DNA of 64,000 nt from Metallyticus violacea (GCA_030762175.1 CM060846.1:236407512-236471511), one strand, 5' to 3'. Counted from the stretch's first letter, positions 33,566-46,537 are shown. Notes: generated by a model not told the origin, from the sequence alone. Program-made: numbers and translations.

Positions 33566-33863
33566 TTTTTTTTTGATTGATTTATTTATGGACGCTCTTT
33601 AACATCTCAGGTCATCAGCGTCCCATTCAACTCAGGGCGTGAAACGGCCGACAAATTTTGCTCAGAGGCTTCTCTTTCAGGCTTGAGGTTCTTTTTCGTG
33701 CCGCAAATGTACGACACGGGACCCACGGTTTTACTTCCCTTCCGAAGGAAGCCATACTTGGGATTTTTACGCCCGAAAAAAACCATCGATCCTGGCTGGG
33801 TTCGAGCCCGCGATCTTGGGTTTAGGAGGCAAGTATGGTAACCATTACACCACCAGGACCGAC
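33566..33863 (-). mobile_element. SINE-2 copy inside the LINE RT domain
   Basis: This is a full-length copy with A and B boxes and the same tail. A perfect 12-bp target duplication, atacgagaagat, lies at 33554-33565 and 33864-33875. It separates RT block A from the 'GAPQGS' block of the LINE. Confidence 0.95.
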
Positions 33864-36800
33864 ATACGAGAAGATAAAACAGAAACCTCGCGTGCGTGCA
33901 TTAAAAACCCGGTCTTTCATACTCATAAATAACAATGTCATCCCACCACATACTATGCCATTCATGAAGCGTACGAAGGATACCGCTTCTCCAGTAGGTA
34001 TCAGAGGCTTTCTCCAGATCAAAGAAGACAGAAATCGTTTAGCACTTCCGTACAAAACTGTCCATAATATGGGTGGAAAGAGACACTAGATGGTGGACAA
34101 TGAGCGATGATGACGAAAACAGCACTGGACGTTCGTTAAAAGGTGCTGCGATTCTAACCACCACATAAGCTGCCCATAAATCATGCGTTCCATTATCTTG
34201 CATACACAACCGGTGAGAGAAATCGGACGGTAACTGGAACGAAGGGGTGGGCCCTTCCCAGGTTTTGGAATAGGAATGATAGTGGCCGCTCGCCAAACAC
34301 ACGGAAATGTGCCATTACACCAAACACGATTAAAAATTTGGAGCAAAAAAGGTTTGTCCTCCGCTGATAAATGCTGCAACATTACAATATGGATACCATT
34401 CTGGACCCGGAACGCAATGCCGAGAGGTAGAACCAACATGCTCCAATACCCTGGCTGAACACTCCTGATTGTCGGAGGCGAAGGAGAATCCCCCTAGATT
34501 GCACTTGCACCTTAATTGTGTGAAACACAGGAGGATAATTATCGGATCTCAAAATATCAGTGAAAGTACGCTCTAATTTAATTGTAATGTCTGTAGGAGT
34601 ATCAATTACACGGTGCTGTCATTGAGACCGGGTATGGGCGAAAACCCAGGTTTACCTGCAACGCTGCATAGCTTATCCGGTACAACAGAAGCGGTTGAAA
34701 GAAGAAGCGAAAGCTAGCCAAGACACCTTTTTGCTCTCCTTTAGTACTCGGCGGCATTTGGCGCGCAACCGTTTATAACGAATCATATTTTTTAACGTAG
34801 GGTGGCGACGAAAAACTCTCAAAGCACCTCGGCGTGCACGCAAAGCGTACCGGCATTCATCGGCCCACCAAGGAGCCGAAAAGCGTCTGTGGTGAGAATA
34901 GTCCGATCTGCGGCAGTAATGAGCACGGTATTAAGGTGCTCATCATGGTGTCAATAAAAGTTAAAGACACAACCTGAAAATACGGTGAGTGAACTGAAGA
35001 AATCCCATTTGTCTTGCTGATAATCCACTTCGGCGTGAGCTGGGAATGACATGGGAAGGGGAAGACGCGATATGGATCTGATACGGAAAATGATCTCTGG
35101 AGTATAAATCAGAGAGGATGTACAGAATGACAGGTGGAACAGAAAAATAGATGCAAATGAGAGGAACTCTTTGTACTATCGGAAAAAAGTGGGCTGACCT
35201 ACACTAAAATAAGAATGTGCCCATCTAAAAAGGTTGCTTCCATGTTACCCTTTGCACATTATGTGGAAGAACCCCATAGGGGGCTTTGAAGTTCCCCAAA
35301 AGTAGGAAAGGGGATGGCAACTGTGAAATAATATGATTAAGATCAGTAGCTGCGACAGTAGCAGATAGAGGTATGCACATATTACAAATAGTATAACTAA
35401 GGCCGGATAAACAAACAGTAACCAGGCTGTGAAGCAGACTGTATTCTTAATGCAGAACTGAACACGTTATCTCTGATTAGAATTAAAACTCCGCCATGCG
35501 CGGGAGTACCATCTTTTGGTTGAAGGTCAAATCGCACCGAAGAGAAACCGCGGAGTGCAAACGAGTCCTGTGGTCTGAGGTTCCTCTCCTGAGACACACG
35601 AGCGTAGAGTCAGTCGACCGTAAAAGCAACTCCATTTCAGGTCTCCTACTATGGATTCCACGTACATTTCACGATAGGATAGCCATTGTAAATATATAAA
35701 GGCATAAGTTGATGGAGACTGGTATTTTTTGGAAGGTGCAGGATGAATCAGCCGTCCCTTATTTAAATGAGTAGGGCTGGGTGGTTTTGCAGAAGCAGGC
35801 ACATCCTGCTCCATTACATCCTCAGAGGAAGGGCCCTTCCGCTGAGAAGAGTAAACAGATTCCAACACCTGGAATCGGTTGTGGATAGAGGCGGTTATGG
35901 TGATCGTCTAGCGGGTTTGCTCCTAGACTCATCATGGGAGCTTGACCTCCGAGGAGGAAAAGGGCTCGAAGTCTTCTTTTCAGCAGGAGTGAACGTCTTC
36001 AAGAAGTGAGTCTCGGGAGCCCTTGGCGAAACTTGGCTCATTAGGGACCCGATTAAAAACAAGGTCTAGGTCTGCGCGCTGTTGTCGCGCTTCTGAATTG
36101 CAAAAGAGGCTATAGAGCTATGCGTACGGTTTTAGAAATCACAGGTAGGCGAGCTTGAAAGCGTTTTCGGGCCTCAGAAAAGGAAAGCTTTTCCTTTACC
36201 CGTAGCTCCTGGATATAGCATTCTTCGCCATTAACGAGGACAGTCGCGGGACGAAGCTGGACGGTCTCCGCGGCAGTTATTGCAGACTGGAGCGGATGGA
36301 TAGGTTCCTTTATGACTGTCGTTACTGCAGGTGGCACATGCTGAATTAGCACTCTCTACAAGACATTGGTATGTGACCAAAATGTCGGCATTGAAAACAA
36401 GGCATAGGGCTGGGAATATACGGGCGCATCTCTATAACTTCGTGACCAGCTTTTATTCTCTACGGCAAATCAATCCTATTAAAAGTGAGGAATCAAGTAC
36501 GGGTCGGTTGTGCCTCTTCTTCCTTCCTTGTCTGCACGTGATAACAGATGAGATGCCTTGCTCCTCCAGATAACCCTGAATTTCATCAGACATGCCGCCG
36601 AGTATGTTGGTGTTAATTACTCCGCAAGAGGAATTCGGGGTTCTATGCTGCTCGACACGGATCGGGTATCCGCGGAGAAGTATCACCTGAAGTATTAAAC
36701 TGGTCTAGTTTAGACCCAATCAAAAGAGTCATTCCTCAACCATTACAAGATCTGACAGGGTCAGAGATGTTATAAATACCCTTCTGAATAATAATTGGGT

Positions 36801-36870
36801 TGACGCGACAAAACGGCTGACCTTATTCTGTTCTACTTATCACCAAGTAACGAGAGAAAGATATCTCTGT

Positions 36871-37299
36871 TATTTCTTTTACATCCACTCTCTTTCTCTT
36901 AATCTGAAGATGAAAATTATCTTTGATAGGCTACTTCCTGGGCGCTATCCTGGCTTAGGCGAGTTATTCTGGCCTGAACAAAAGTCACCTCAGGGTCACA
37001 CCTCCCAGGGTATGGACAGCGGGACCCAATCCCTTCAGGAAGTGAGCAGCTCATGCAATAGCTCCTCCCCAGGCATTTTCTTTATCAGGGGATACATCCT
37101 GTTCTACATGATAACCTAGTGCTGGGAGTTACGCCATTACCCAGGCACTTTTTACTGTGTCTAATATGGGAGCATCCATCAGACTAAGAACAAGAAGGTA
37201 AGAACAATAAAAATATAAATATAAGAGAAATTAAAATGGTCAAACACGCTAAGCGTGAACCTGTGGGAGCAGCTATAGTGCCTTGGGGGCCCCTGAGAG
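36871..37299. other. no recognised gene
   Basis: The plus ORF at 36910-37119 has no family motif. The segment is less AT-rich than the intron around it and lies between the LINE 5' end and the piggyBac relic; it may belong to either. Confidence 0.35.
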
Positions 37300-38180
37300 G
37301 CACTGTAGTATAGAATGCACACTTTTCATCTACTGTATCCAACAGCATTTAGCTCTATTATAATTTAGATCACTGTTGGCTTCTTTGTCTCTTCATCAAT
37401 CTTCTCATTATTGTCATACTCAACAGCAGTAACACAGCTTTGTTTCTTTCAGGTACATATGAAACCAAATTAAAAACGTCTTGGAAACTGAAAAGGATAG
37501 CATTAACATCTCATGATTTACTTGCAGGGAATTCTGCTGGAATTTCTCTTTATTTACTTTCAGAGTTATTAAAAACATGATGCCATTTTCAAGGAGATGC
37601 TCTGCCAATGGATAACTCCTGTAATAGTTATCAGTAGTCAAATTCCTTTGTGAATGTTTAATGGATTCTAATTAATCTTTTCGCCATATCGAAAGATTTG
37701 CTTGACATAAAGTCAGGGCCTTCTGTTTGCTTGCTACAACAGCTCTAAAAATTGTACGTATAGAAAGTGCACCTGTTACACATTGCGTACAATTTTAGGC
37801 CATATTTCACAGTTGTTTTTTTTTGTATAAACAGAATAAACTGACACTGACCTCAAAAAGGGTATAGCACATCTTACACATCTCATCTATAGTCACCAAC
37901 TCTCCAAGGCTATAATTATGCACATAATTTTCTACAAAGTTTGTAAAATTCCCTGATTGCTGCTGGATTATCAGGCTTTAGGCAGTCATTTTTGTTGTCA
38001 CATCATTAAATCTGATACACAGCATTAAAAATAGAAACCCTTTGTAGCTGAAAGCAGCTTTCAAGATAATCCGACCAGTGCCATCTTATGTTCCATAATT
38101 CTAAATCATTTGCATGTCTATCTGTTTTGACAGTTATAAGGCTAAAATGCAGCAATCATGTTTTGAGGGACATTCAAAAT
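37300..38180 (-). pseudogene. piggyBac-family transposase relic
   Basis: Minus frames show 'LVTIDEM'-like sequence near 37900, then 'RNLTTDNYYRSYPLAEHLLENGI' (37650-37560), which is the second catalytic-Asp block of piggyBac transposases. After a frameshift, 'FSFQDVFNLVSYVPERNKAV' and 'NNEKIDEETKK' (37490-37380) give the following conserved blocks, and 'KPTVI' gives the next. Stops and frameshifts run throughout and terminal repeats were not found. It is an intronic fossil in the calpain-like gene. Confidence 0.7.
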
Positions 38181-38528
38181 AGTTTAAGTTAAATAATAAA
38201 ACATATTAATCCATTTACAATAATAAAGTTCTTTCATATCTCAACAACACCACTCATTGAAAAACTAACACCATCATATTCTATTCAGTTTCAACCCATG
38301 TAACTTTTTTCTAAAAATTTTTGTGTTATGGATAATATAACCTTGTTATTCAGGTTACCTCTTTTAAGTGCTTCCCTCTGTATACCAGTTGATAAAATCC
38401 AGGCTGTTCAAAAATAGCTATATAAAGAAACACTTTGAGAAGTCTACCATTTGCAAATGGCATTTGAAAAGTAAAATAAGTTCTACCAATATATATGTAT
38501 TATGTGTAACATATTCTTTTTTACTTAC

Positions 38529-38584
38529 CTCCTCCAGTGACAGTGGATTGCCTTTCATTTTTGTGTCTAGGCTGTGGTAACGTT
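38529..38584 (-). CDS. calpain-like gene, penultimate exon
   Basis: The minus strand reads 'ttatatttcag|AACG...GAGGAG|GTAAGTAA': a 56-bp exon with consensus acceptor and donor. Entered with two bases completing a split codon, it encodes E-RYHSLDTKMKGNPLSLEE. This corresponds to the end of the calpain penta-EF-hand domain, where a D-x-K-x-x-G loop is followed by a '(S)LEE' helix. The upstream exon supplies the single G needed for the GAA codon, and this exon ends on a codon boundary. It lies 22.5 kb from the upstream exon and 15.9 kb from the last. Confidence 0.82.
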
Positions 38585-40599
38585 CTGAAATATAATATAA
38601 TTTTTAGTAGCAAGAAAACTGAAATGTTGAAATGTTGAGGATTAGTATCTGTGTTGAAAAAGGAAACAAACTACAAAAACATATAGTGGCAATTAAAATA
38701 TTTGTAAATGCTAACTCAAAAGTCTGTCACTACCTTAGGGCAGAATGGAGAAGGAAAATCTTGAATAGAAATTCCAGAAAATCCAATATTGTAGTTGGCA
38801 ATTAAAATGTTGATAGAAAGAGAATAGAGAAAATAAACAATAGGGAATTTTAGGAAAAGTAAGGGATAAGTGGATGAGAAGTTTGAGGCAGGAGCCTGAG
38901 GGCTCACACAATTGTGAAAATGGTGATCTACTTTACAGGTCCTTTACCATACATGTAACCAGATGTTTTAAGGTATGGGAGAGCTTTAGGTTTTGGAAGT
39001 GCTAAATTCTTAGATATTTTATTTCTTTGCTAACCATTTGTCCATGAAAATAGGAGCAAATAGATAAAATAGAAATAATGGAATTATTAGTTTGTAGAAA
39101 TAGTATATAGTACAGGCACCTGCACCCAAGTCTTTAGGAAATTCCAGTGGATGAGCTGAAGATGAAGGTCTGCTGATTGGCCAATTGATAAAAATAATTG
39201 TTAGGTATATTATTGAATAATAAATAAATTCATTCATTCATCCAACAAGAAAACCTGCATGCACAACTCACAAATTTCCTATAATGATACTTTTTATAAC
39301 ATATGAACTTTTACTGTACATTGAAGTAATACAAAAGAGTCAAGTTCTAAACATAAAAAAATAACATATTATTTAGAAAGTAAATCTGTTTAAAATGAAA
39401 GGAAACTGAATGCCATAATTAAAGCTGCTAATGGAGCTTTATAAGGGGAACAACATTTCCAAATTATTTCTAGGCATATGGCAATGTTGCTTAATGTTCT
39501 TCATGGTTTACTTATAAATTTACAATTCACTGAATGTAAATGCTCAGTATGTGTGCATAACCTTACTGCAAAAATGGTTCATAACTAACATTGCCACCTT
39601 ATTAATTTCTGTCAAGATAATTTTAAGCTCAGGATGCCAAATTTAATTTTCCAAACCCACTTCACTCACATAATTATTTTCATGTAAATTTGTCAAAAAG
39701 TTTTGAGTTATATAAAAATTTGCAAAATATATTTGCTCTATTTCAGTTAGTTAATCCATTATTATAATCAAAATGTATGAATTTAAATGTATTCACTTAT
39801 ATCAACTCATGAAAAAAAAAAGATTTTTTTTTTATCCAGTCAAGAAACATGTCAAATGGTTAAAAAAAAGTGTTAGAAAATGTAGTTCCATTTATAGGAT
39901 GGAATCTTCTCATTAAATTATGGTCTATATTTACCACACATACACAATTATACATGTGTAAATCTGTGAAGGCATACAATGCAGTGAGTAAAAAATGAAT
40001 TTGTGCACACTTAAATAGCAAGTAGTATGGCAAATGCAGTGGTTTCATTTTTAATATCAGAATTAATGTAACAGTTGAAAGGATTTTAAGAATTTGTGGA
40101 GTCAGTTAAGAAAGCATAGAAAAATACTTTCCACCCAAATGAGAATGCAGAAGAAAGACACTAACACTGATTATTAATCCATAATGAATACCTAGTAAAT
40201 AGAAGCCATTAATAGCCACCTGAACCAGTATTGCCAATTCTCTTAAATCTATGGTACACAGTAGCTGGCCTTCATTCTGTTTTCATCAAATAGGTCACCC
40301 TGATAATGCTTTGAGAAGGACAGATTTTCCTCACCTTGACATAGGAATAATCACATATAATTAAATACTGGGTGCAGATAAACAACATGCAGAAAATTGT
40401 AGAATAGAAAGGCACTAGCAAATTAAGCATTTTGAGGATGGAAACAAGGTTTTGCAGAAGTTTTTTAACTTTGCTACATACATCAGTATTGAATCCATCA
40501 TGTTAGAGTCTCAGAATATGCAACTTGTTTGTGGCATGTTAAATGTAAACAAAATGCACTCCTGTGCAATACTAGTCAGGGTTGCTAAACATGTCGCAT
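38585..40599. other. calpain intron, AT-rich, no element recognised
   Basis: Only short AT-rich ORFs are present. Confidence 0.4.
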
Positions 40600-41030
40600 G
40601 TTCAATGCAACATTTGTTTTGAAGCCTACTAGAATGTATGATACTGAATGCTTGTCTTGAAATTAGATGAAACTTATGGTTTGAACATGATGGTGCCCCT
40701 GTACATTTTCCATTTGCAGTTTGAAATTACCTTAGCTGAACATTTGGCAACAGATGGACCAGGCATGGTGGATCAACAAAGGGGCCTCCATAGTTACCTA
40801 ACTTGACACAGATGGATATTTTCTTTTCGGGTACCATGAAAAGTACAATTTTTTAAACACTAGTTGAGCATCCACAAGACTTAGTAGGTCACATGGTGGC
40901 AGCAGAAGTGCTGCAGACTACTCCTGGTGTTGTATTTCAGAGAATATGCCCATCTTTTGTTACACCTCTATGTTGTTTGCCATTATGAAAATGGTGATCA
41001 TATTGGACATATGTTACGGCATGTTAACAT
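40600..41030 (+). pseudogene. mariner-superfamily transposase C-terminal relic
   Basis: The plus strand reads 'WFEHDGAPVHFPFAV', then 'FGNRWTRHGGS' and 'GPP..LPNLTQMDIFF', matching the 'QDGAPaHf...W.GRgGp..WPPRSPDLTPmDFFLWG' catalytic blocks of a widespread arthropod mariner-like transposase family. A 'TPGVVFQRI' block follows. Stops occur every few dozen codons. A related relic lies at 60.5-60.9 kb in the other orientation. Confidence 0.6.
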
Positions 41031-41479
41031 TAATTGAGCAATAAGAATTGTTAAGTTTTTTTTAACATTTTTGATATTTCTATGTAACAATATATTAAGA
41101 ACCAAAAGGATCTGATTTATTAGTTAGAATTGTTAGGACATGGAGTAACGTGAATTACAGTATGCATAAACTTTTCATTTTTACCATTCATTTAAATATA
41201 CACATATAATGTTTAGTTTCTCATTGTGTACCAGTGCTCATTATTTGAGACAGTAGTAACACATTTATCATGTGAGTTACATTTTACTTTGAACAGCTAA
41301 CGAGGCTGTTTCATAACATCAGATTTCAATTATGATTATGCAGTGCTCCTGTTATTATATTGCATCTGCAACCCCATGTTCTTCACCTCAAAATGTTTAG
41401 TTTGGTACCTACTGCCTTTCTGCTCTACAATTTACTGCAAATTGTTTTTCCACACCCTGTATACAACTAATTTGTTTAT

Positions 41480-44400
41480 ATAACAGAGTACTATGCCAGC
41501 AGTAGAAGAGAAAAGAGGTGCGTAAGAGAGCTCCTGTAGTTAAAGGGGAAAAAAAAGAATACAAAACAATGGGAGAGAGTATTGAAGCATACAGAGGAAT
41601 AATTGGAATTTTTAATAGGATAAATTTAATGGATTTAAAAAGGAAAAAGGAGATGAATAGGCAGTAAATATGTTTCTTTTATTTAATGTTGTTATATTAT
41701 TGATAATTGGAGGAGTTGAAATCAACCCTGGACCTGATGGAAACCAAACCATCATGGAAAACATTTTGTCCAGCGTAAAGGACATAGTATGAGAGTATAG
41801 AAAATAAACTGAATGGGGTTGAAAAAGAATTCATGGAAATTAAGGATGAAAAAAGGCAAGAAATGCAAGAATTGAGAACAGAGATGCAGAACATCAAGAG
41901 AACAGTACAGGGTATGGAGGATAGACATCAAAGGTTTAATTTAGTTATCTCAGGAGGCAAGGAAAGAAGTGGAGTGAAGTGTGGCCTATACAAGAAGTTA
42001 GAGAAATTTTGGAAGCAAGATTGGGGATGGTGTTCCAGGGATGGGAGATTGGTGAACCTTTCAGAGTGGGAAGATCAAGATCAAGATAAACAAAAATGAT
42101 AGTTTTGAGATTTACATCTGTGTAGTTTGTGCATGATGTTTTGAGGAAAGATAAACTATTAAAAGGAACAGACATCTTCATTAACAGAGATTTATTGAGC
42201 CTCTAAGGAGAAGTTAATTGATCAAATGAAGATAGCAAGATCATAGGTGAAACAGGGTTTCTTTCTTAATCTATGTTTGTGGATTGAAGGACAGATAGTG
42301 GCTGTGCAGAAAAGTGAAATAAGCAACAAAAGATTCAGTCAAAAGGAAATAAATCAGCTTAATGCATCAACAGCCTGGAGGATGGAAAAAATACTGACAA
42401 GAAGTCCAAAGGATGGTCAGAGAACAGTTGGGAGAGGTTGGGATATTGGAATCTATGGTATGTACTCAAGAGAAAGATGGTGGAGAGAAGATTACTTTAC
42501 AGAAGATGTTGGAAGAAGATGTAGCAAGATGTCATGTAATAGTAACAAAGAAAGTAATATAGTCAAGGAGGGAGGAAATACAACTAGCAAGTGGAATGGT
42601 GAAGAGATGGAAGAAGACATTGTTGGAGAGCAGTAATGTAGGTATATAGAAGAACAGCACCATTTTGACTGTTAATGGCTGTATTTTTGTGGTGGGTAAA
42701 GACAAAGTGGCATCTTCAAGAGAGGGAGTTAACTATGGAGCAAGAAAGTATAAAAGTGATTCAGAAACAGAAATAAACCACAATAGGTTATGAGAAAAGT
42801 AAGAGATTAGGGTTCTGGAATTGTTAGGATTTTATTTATGGTGGAACAGAATATAGAAATGAAATATTTCACACATGTAGGAATAAAATGAGAAATGGTG
42901 CAGAGTAAGGAAGGGCCTCGGGAGACTGGGGATTTTTGTTAGGAAATCCTTCAGAAAAGTAATGACAAAAACTTGGTCTAGAACTAAAAATTCTTTGTGG
43001 AATATAATAAACGATAAACTGATTGATAAAAATATATGCTTAGGAGTAGTATGTAATAGTATGTAATCCACCAGGTTCCTCACAGTACCACAGCCCTGAC
43101 CTGTTTAAGCAATTGGAAAGTGGTGAGAGAATTTAAGGGAGAAATATTTGAATGTGGAGGCATAAATAGGGTATTTTAACACTAAGGTAGGTGAGGATAA
43201 CATGGAATTTGGGAGTGATATATTATGAGGCAATGAAACAATGACTGAAAAAAATATTTTTAAGAATAATAATGATAAGAATATTGATAGAGTTAGTAAA
43301 AAGTTTATTGGATTTAGTGAAGTGAATGCTCTAGACATTTTGAATGGTAAATATGAAGAAGAGGTATCAGAGGAATTTACTTTTATTAATAAAAATGATG
43401 AGTATTATTGATCACATATTATAGCCAGTCAACATGTGGTATACTTTAAGTAATTTTAAGATACTTAATTTTAATTCAATTATTGGAAATTTCCTGCTGG
43501 AAAATATAATCAGATCAAGTAAATAATATAGGGAAAGGAAAAAATGTTACTAAGGAATATATTAGATTTAAGGGAAGGAGGAGCTGAGAAATAAATTTAA
43601 GCAGCTTTAGAATCAAAGCATAGTCAAATATGTCAACATGAAATAAATTGCATATTAAAGAACTATGAAACAGAGAAGACAACCAATAAAATAACTACAT
43701 TAATGCTAAGAGTAAGAGATGGGATGAGAAAGGTGATGATAGTTTTTATGCAGATAGAATGGAGAGGTGTAGAGAACGAAGTGTCAAAAAAATGATAAAT
43801 TTTTTTATAATTTCTTACAGAGCAAGAAACATGAGCAGGGGAAGAGAATAAATTAGAATATTCAGTGTAAAAAATTTAGTTAGATATGGATAACATTAAA
43901 ATCAACCTGTAATAAGTATGTAACTAATTCCAATGTCAATCCAGAAAAGTGAATGGATTATTTTAAAATGATTTTTGACAAGCATAGCAGTAGCAAAGCA
44001 ACACTAAGTCTAGGAGTAGGAATGAGCTGTATAGACATGTTGAATAGTGAAGTGAGGGATGAGGAGGTTATTAAACAAGTGAAATTAATGAATTGAACAG
44101 GAATAGCTGACATCCTACAAGAATTTATCAAAGAATGGTGTAGTGACATAAACAAGAGTTTAGTTACAGGATTGTTTAATTCATTATATTAACGGAAAAT
44201 ATACCAGAAAATTAGAGGAAAGCAATTATTCACCCAATATATAAAGGTAAAGGGAGTATAGATATACCCAAAAACTACAGAGGTATTGCATTATCATCGT
44301 AAAGTGAAAAAAAGTTCACAGGAATCTTGATAAATAGGCTAAAATATTAAGCTCACAAATATAACATTCTTCATAAATTCAAATGGGTTTTTGCAGGTTG

Positions 44401-45540
44401 AAATGAACTATACGATATAATCATAAAATAAATGTTAGTGGATAAATACATAAAAGACAAAAGAGGAAAACTGTATATAGCATTTGTTGGCTTAGAGAAA
44501 CTATTGAGTAAGGGAGTAAGTTATCATATGGTGAATATTCTTAAAGCCTTACACAAGAAAAATACTTTCTGTGTGGAAGCAGGGGATGTAATAGTAACAA
44601 GAGAAATAAATCAAAAGAAGGGATTAAGGCAAGGATATAAGTTAAACCTAATGTTATTAAATGTGTTAATCTATTATATTTTAACAAAGATAGAAAAGAG
44701 TAACAATTTGTTGCCAGTTATGAATAAGGGTATAATTATGGGTTATTATTTGCCAGTGACTTTGTTGTAGGATCCATCTCAATAATTGGTTTAAAGCAAT
44801 TCTGGCATCAAATGATAAATATTGCAATTTTGGAGTTTGAAGGTAAATCAGGGAATCAAATTGTGGTATTCAAGATAGCAGCAAAATTAAATAAATATAA
44901 GAAATGGAGAAAATAAAATAAAGAATATAAGGTAGTTTGGAATTTATTTAGAAGTTAAAGTTGATGGGGATGGTAAATGGGAGAAGCAGAAGAAATTAGC
45001 TTTGGCAAAAGGGAAAGGAGAAATTGCAGCAGCTAGAGATTGTGAAAATAGAATACCAGCTATAAATATCAAATATCAAATGGCTAGAAAAAGAATATAG
45101 CATTAAAATTTGGGAACTGGATGAAGGATGGGAAATTGTGGATATGGCCCATAGGACATTTTGTAGATAAATTTTAGGTCTACCAAATGCAACAGCAAAG
45201 GAATTTGCACAAATTGAAATGAAAAGAGTGGCAAGAAAAGGTGTGATTATGGGAGAATTCTTAAATAATGGTTTAGAATTTTAAATTTAAATGAAAGAAA
45301 TTTGTTAAGAAAATGCTTAGAGCTTACAAAAAATAGTTTAAGGAGCAATGGATGGAGTAATAGTATTAGGACTATTTTGGAGAATAATGAATTCAGAGAT
45401 ATCTGGAGGAGGAGGGAAAAAAATGTAAAGGAGGAGATTTGAAGAAATCAGAGATATCTGAGTTGTGGCCAAAGATAATTCAAAATGATGTTCTGCTGTT
45501 TGTGACTGATGCAATACTATAGATGGTGAAAGCAGCAAAA
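41480..45540 (+). mobile_element. LINE with 2A-like motif, ORF1-type coiled coil/RRM and RT, degenerate
   Basis: Rightward order: a hydrophobic leader ending in 'LLIIGGVEINPGPDG' at 41697-41740, a 2A-like ribosome-skipping motif (E-x-NPGP). A coiled coil follows at 41830-41930, then an L1 ORF1-like domain with 'RFNLVISGG' and 'GTDIFINRDL' (41930-42190). RT blocks are seen from about 44050: 'GLFNSLY', 'KNYRGIALSS', 'KKGLRQGYKLN' and a decayed catalytic box after 44740. A C-terminal stretch runs to about 45500 with 'MAHRTFCR' and 'GLPNATA'. Many stops. I did not assign a clade. Confidence 0.65.
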
Positions 45541-45549
45541 TCTGTTAAA

Positions 45550-45900
45550 AAGTTGTATTTAACTGACTTATTTTGCACACATTATGCATAGGGCCACAAA
45601 GAAATGCTCTTCAACTGTGCTAAAGAGATTCCCTTATGCCTGAAACTACTAAAGACTTAATGAAAGCTTCATCAAGAAGAGAAGTCTTCAGATCCCTAGC
45701 TTTCAAGTTTCAATTATTACTCATTGGGATTCCTGCATCAAAGTCTATGTGTACTACTACGACAATTTTGAAGCTGTGAAATCTGTGGTTGAAACTTTGC
45801 TGCTAAAGCCCTCCAATGGATTCAAGGGTTGCTTTCTAGCAGCAGCGGTAGCTTATTGAGATCCAGTTGATCACTTTAGTACATAGTAGTACAACTGATA
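45550..45900 (+). pseudogene. hAT-like transposase fragment
   Basis: Plus frames contain 'LTYFAHIMHRATKK', like the 'LTCxAHxLHRVAE' block. Further on, 'THWDSCIKVYVYYYDNFEAVKSVVE' resembles 'TRWGtWl.Av.YYa.nFeaVKsVV'. Both belong to one hAT-related family, different from the one at 13-18 kb. The ends are not defined. Confidence 0.55.
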
Positions 45901-46206
45901 TTGGACACATCTTAATAAAATACTGAATTATATACAAGAATACCAAAAGTAAAAAATATAATATAATTAGTTGTATACAGTAATATGTAGGTAAGTACAT
46001 AGATGAAATACATGGTTATTCTTACATTACTAGGACATACTGCAGTTATCAAATAGCTATTTACCATTATTCACAAGGAAATATGAAATTGAATAGAAAC
46101 AGTGTTTAATTAGATGTGTCTTTAGGGAAAATTATGAAATTTTTTATATTCTTATATTTTCTTTAAGTAATTCAGAAGGTTATTATATATCTTTATGTCA
46201 GAGTTT

Positions 46207-46460
46207 TTATTTTTTATTTAAGGACGCTCATTAACATCTCAGTCATCAGCGTCCCATTCAATTCAGGGCATGAACAGCCAACAAATTTTGCTCAGAGGCC
46301 TCCTTTCAGGCTTGAGGTTCTTTTCGTGCCGTAAATGTACGACACGGGACCCACGACTTTACTTCCTTTCCGAAGGATTTTTAGTGCACTTACGATTTTT
46401 ACACCCGAAAAAATCCATCGATCATATCCAGGTTCGACCCCTCGACCTTGGGTATAGAAT
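46207..46460 (-). mobile_element. SINE-2 copy, tRNA head truncated
   Basis: The body and tail match the copies at 31.7 and 33.6 kb ('aaggacgctcattaacatctc', 'cgacacgggacccacg', 'gaaaaaatccatcgatc'). The A-box end beyond 46460 is missing. Confidence 0.88.
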
Positions 46461-46537
46461 TATGTCAGAGAGCAATATGCATCTTTAAAATAAGGAAGTA
46501 ATATGCTTATATACATGTTGGTTTGAGTTTTGTCTTG

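Larger units (their letters stand above)
31430..36870 (-). mobile_element. near full-length LINE with ORF1, endonuclease, RT and RNase H domains, degenerate
   Basis: Running leftward: ORF1 at 36830-36000 has 'TPNSSCGVI' and a Cys-rich knuckle region 'CATC..PVCNNCRGDRP'. The endonuclease at 35900-35200 has 'GGVLILIRDN' and 'LLLGNFKAPYG'. RT follows with 'IPIPKPGK', 'YRPISLTGCVCKIMERMI' near 34200-34260, 'FFDLEKASD' near 34030 and 'NGAPQGSVLSV' near 33540. The RNase H domain near 32620-32280 has 'AELYAIYRAVLFVSEQGLG'. A Cys/His C-terminus lies at 31670-31480. ORF1, endonuclease, RT and RNase H in this order occur in I/R1/LOA-group LINEs. SINE-2 copies are inserted twice. It is less AT-rich than its surroundings and carries many frameshifts. 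Confidence 0.75.

Noticed and set aside
36910..37119. 69-codon plus ORF
   Set aside because: No family similarity seen; it lies between two decayed elements.
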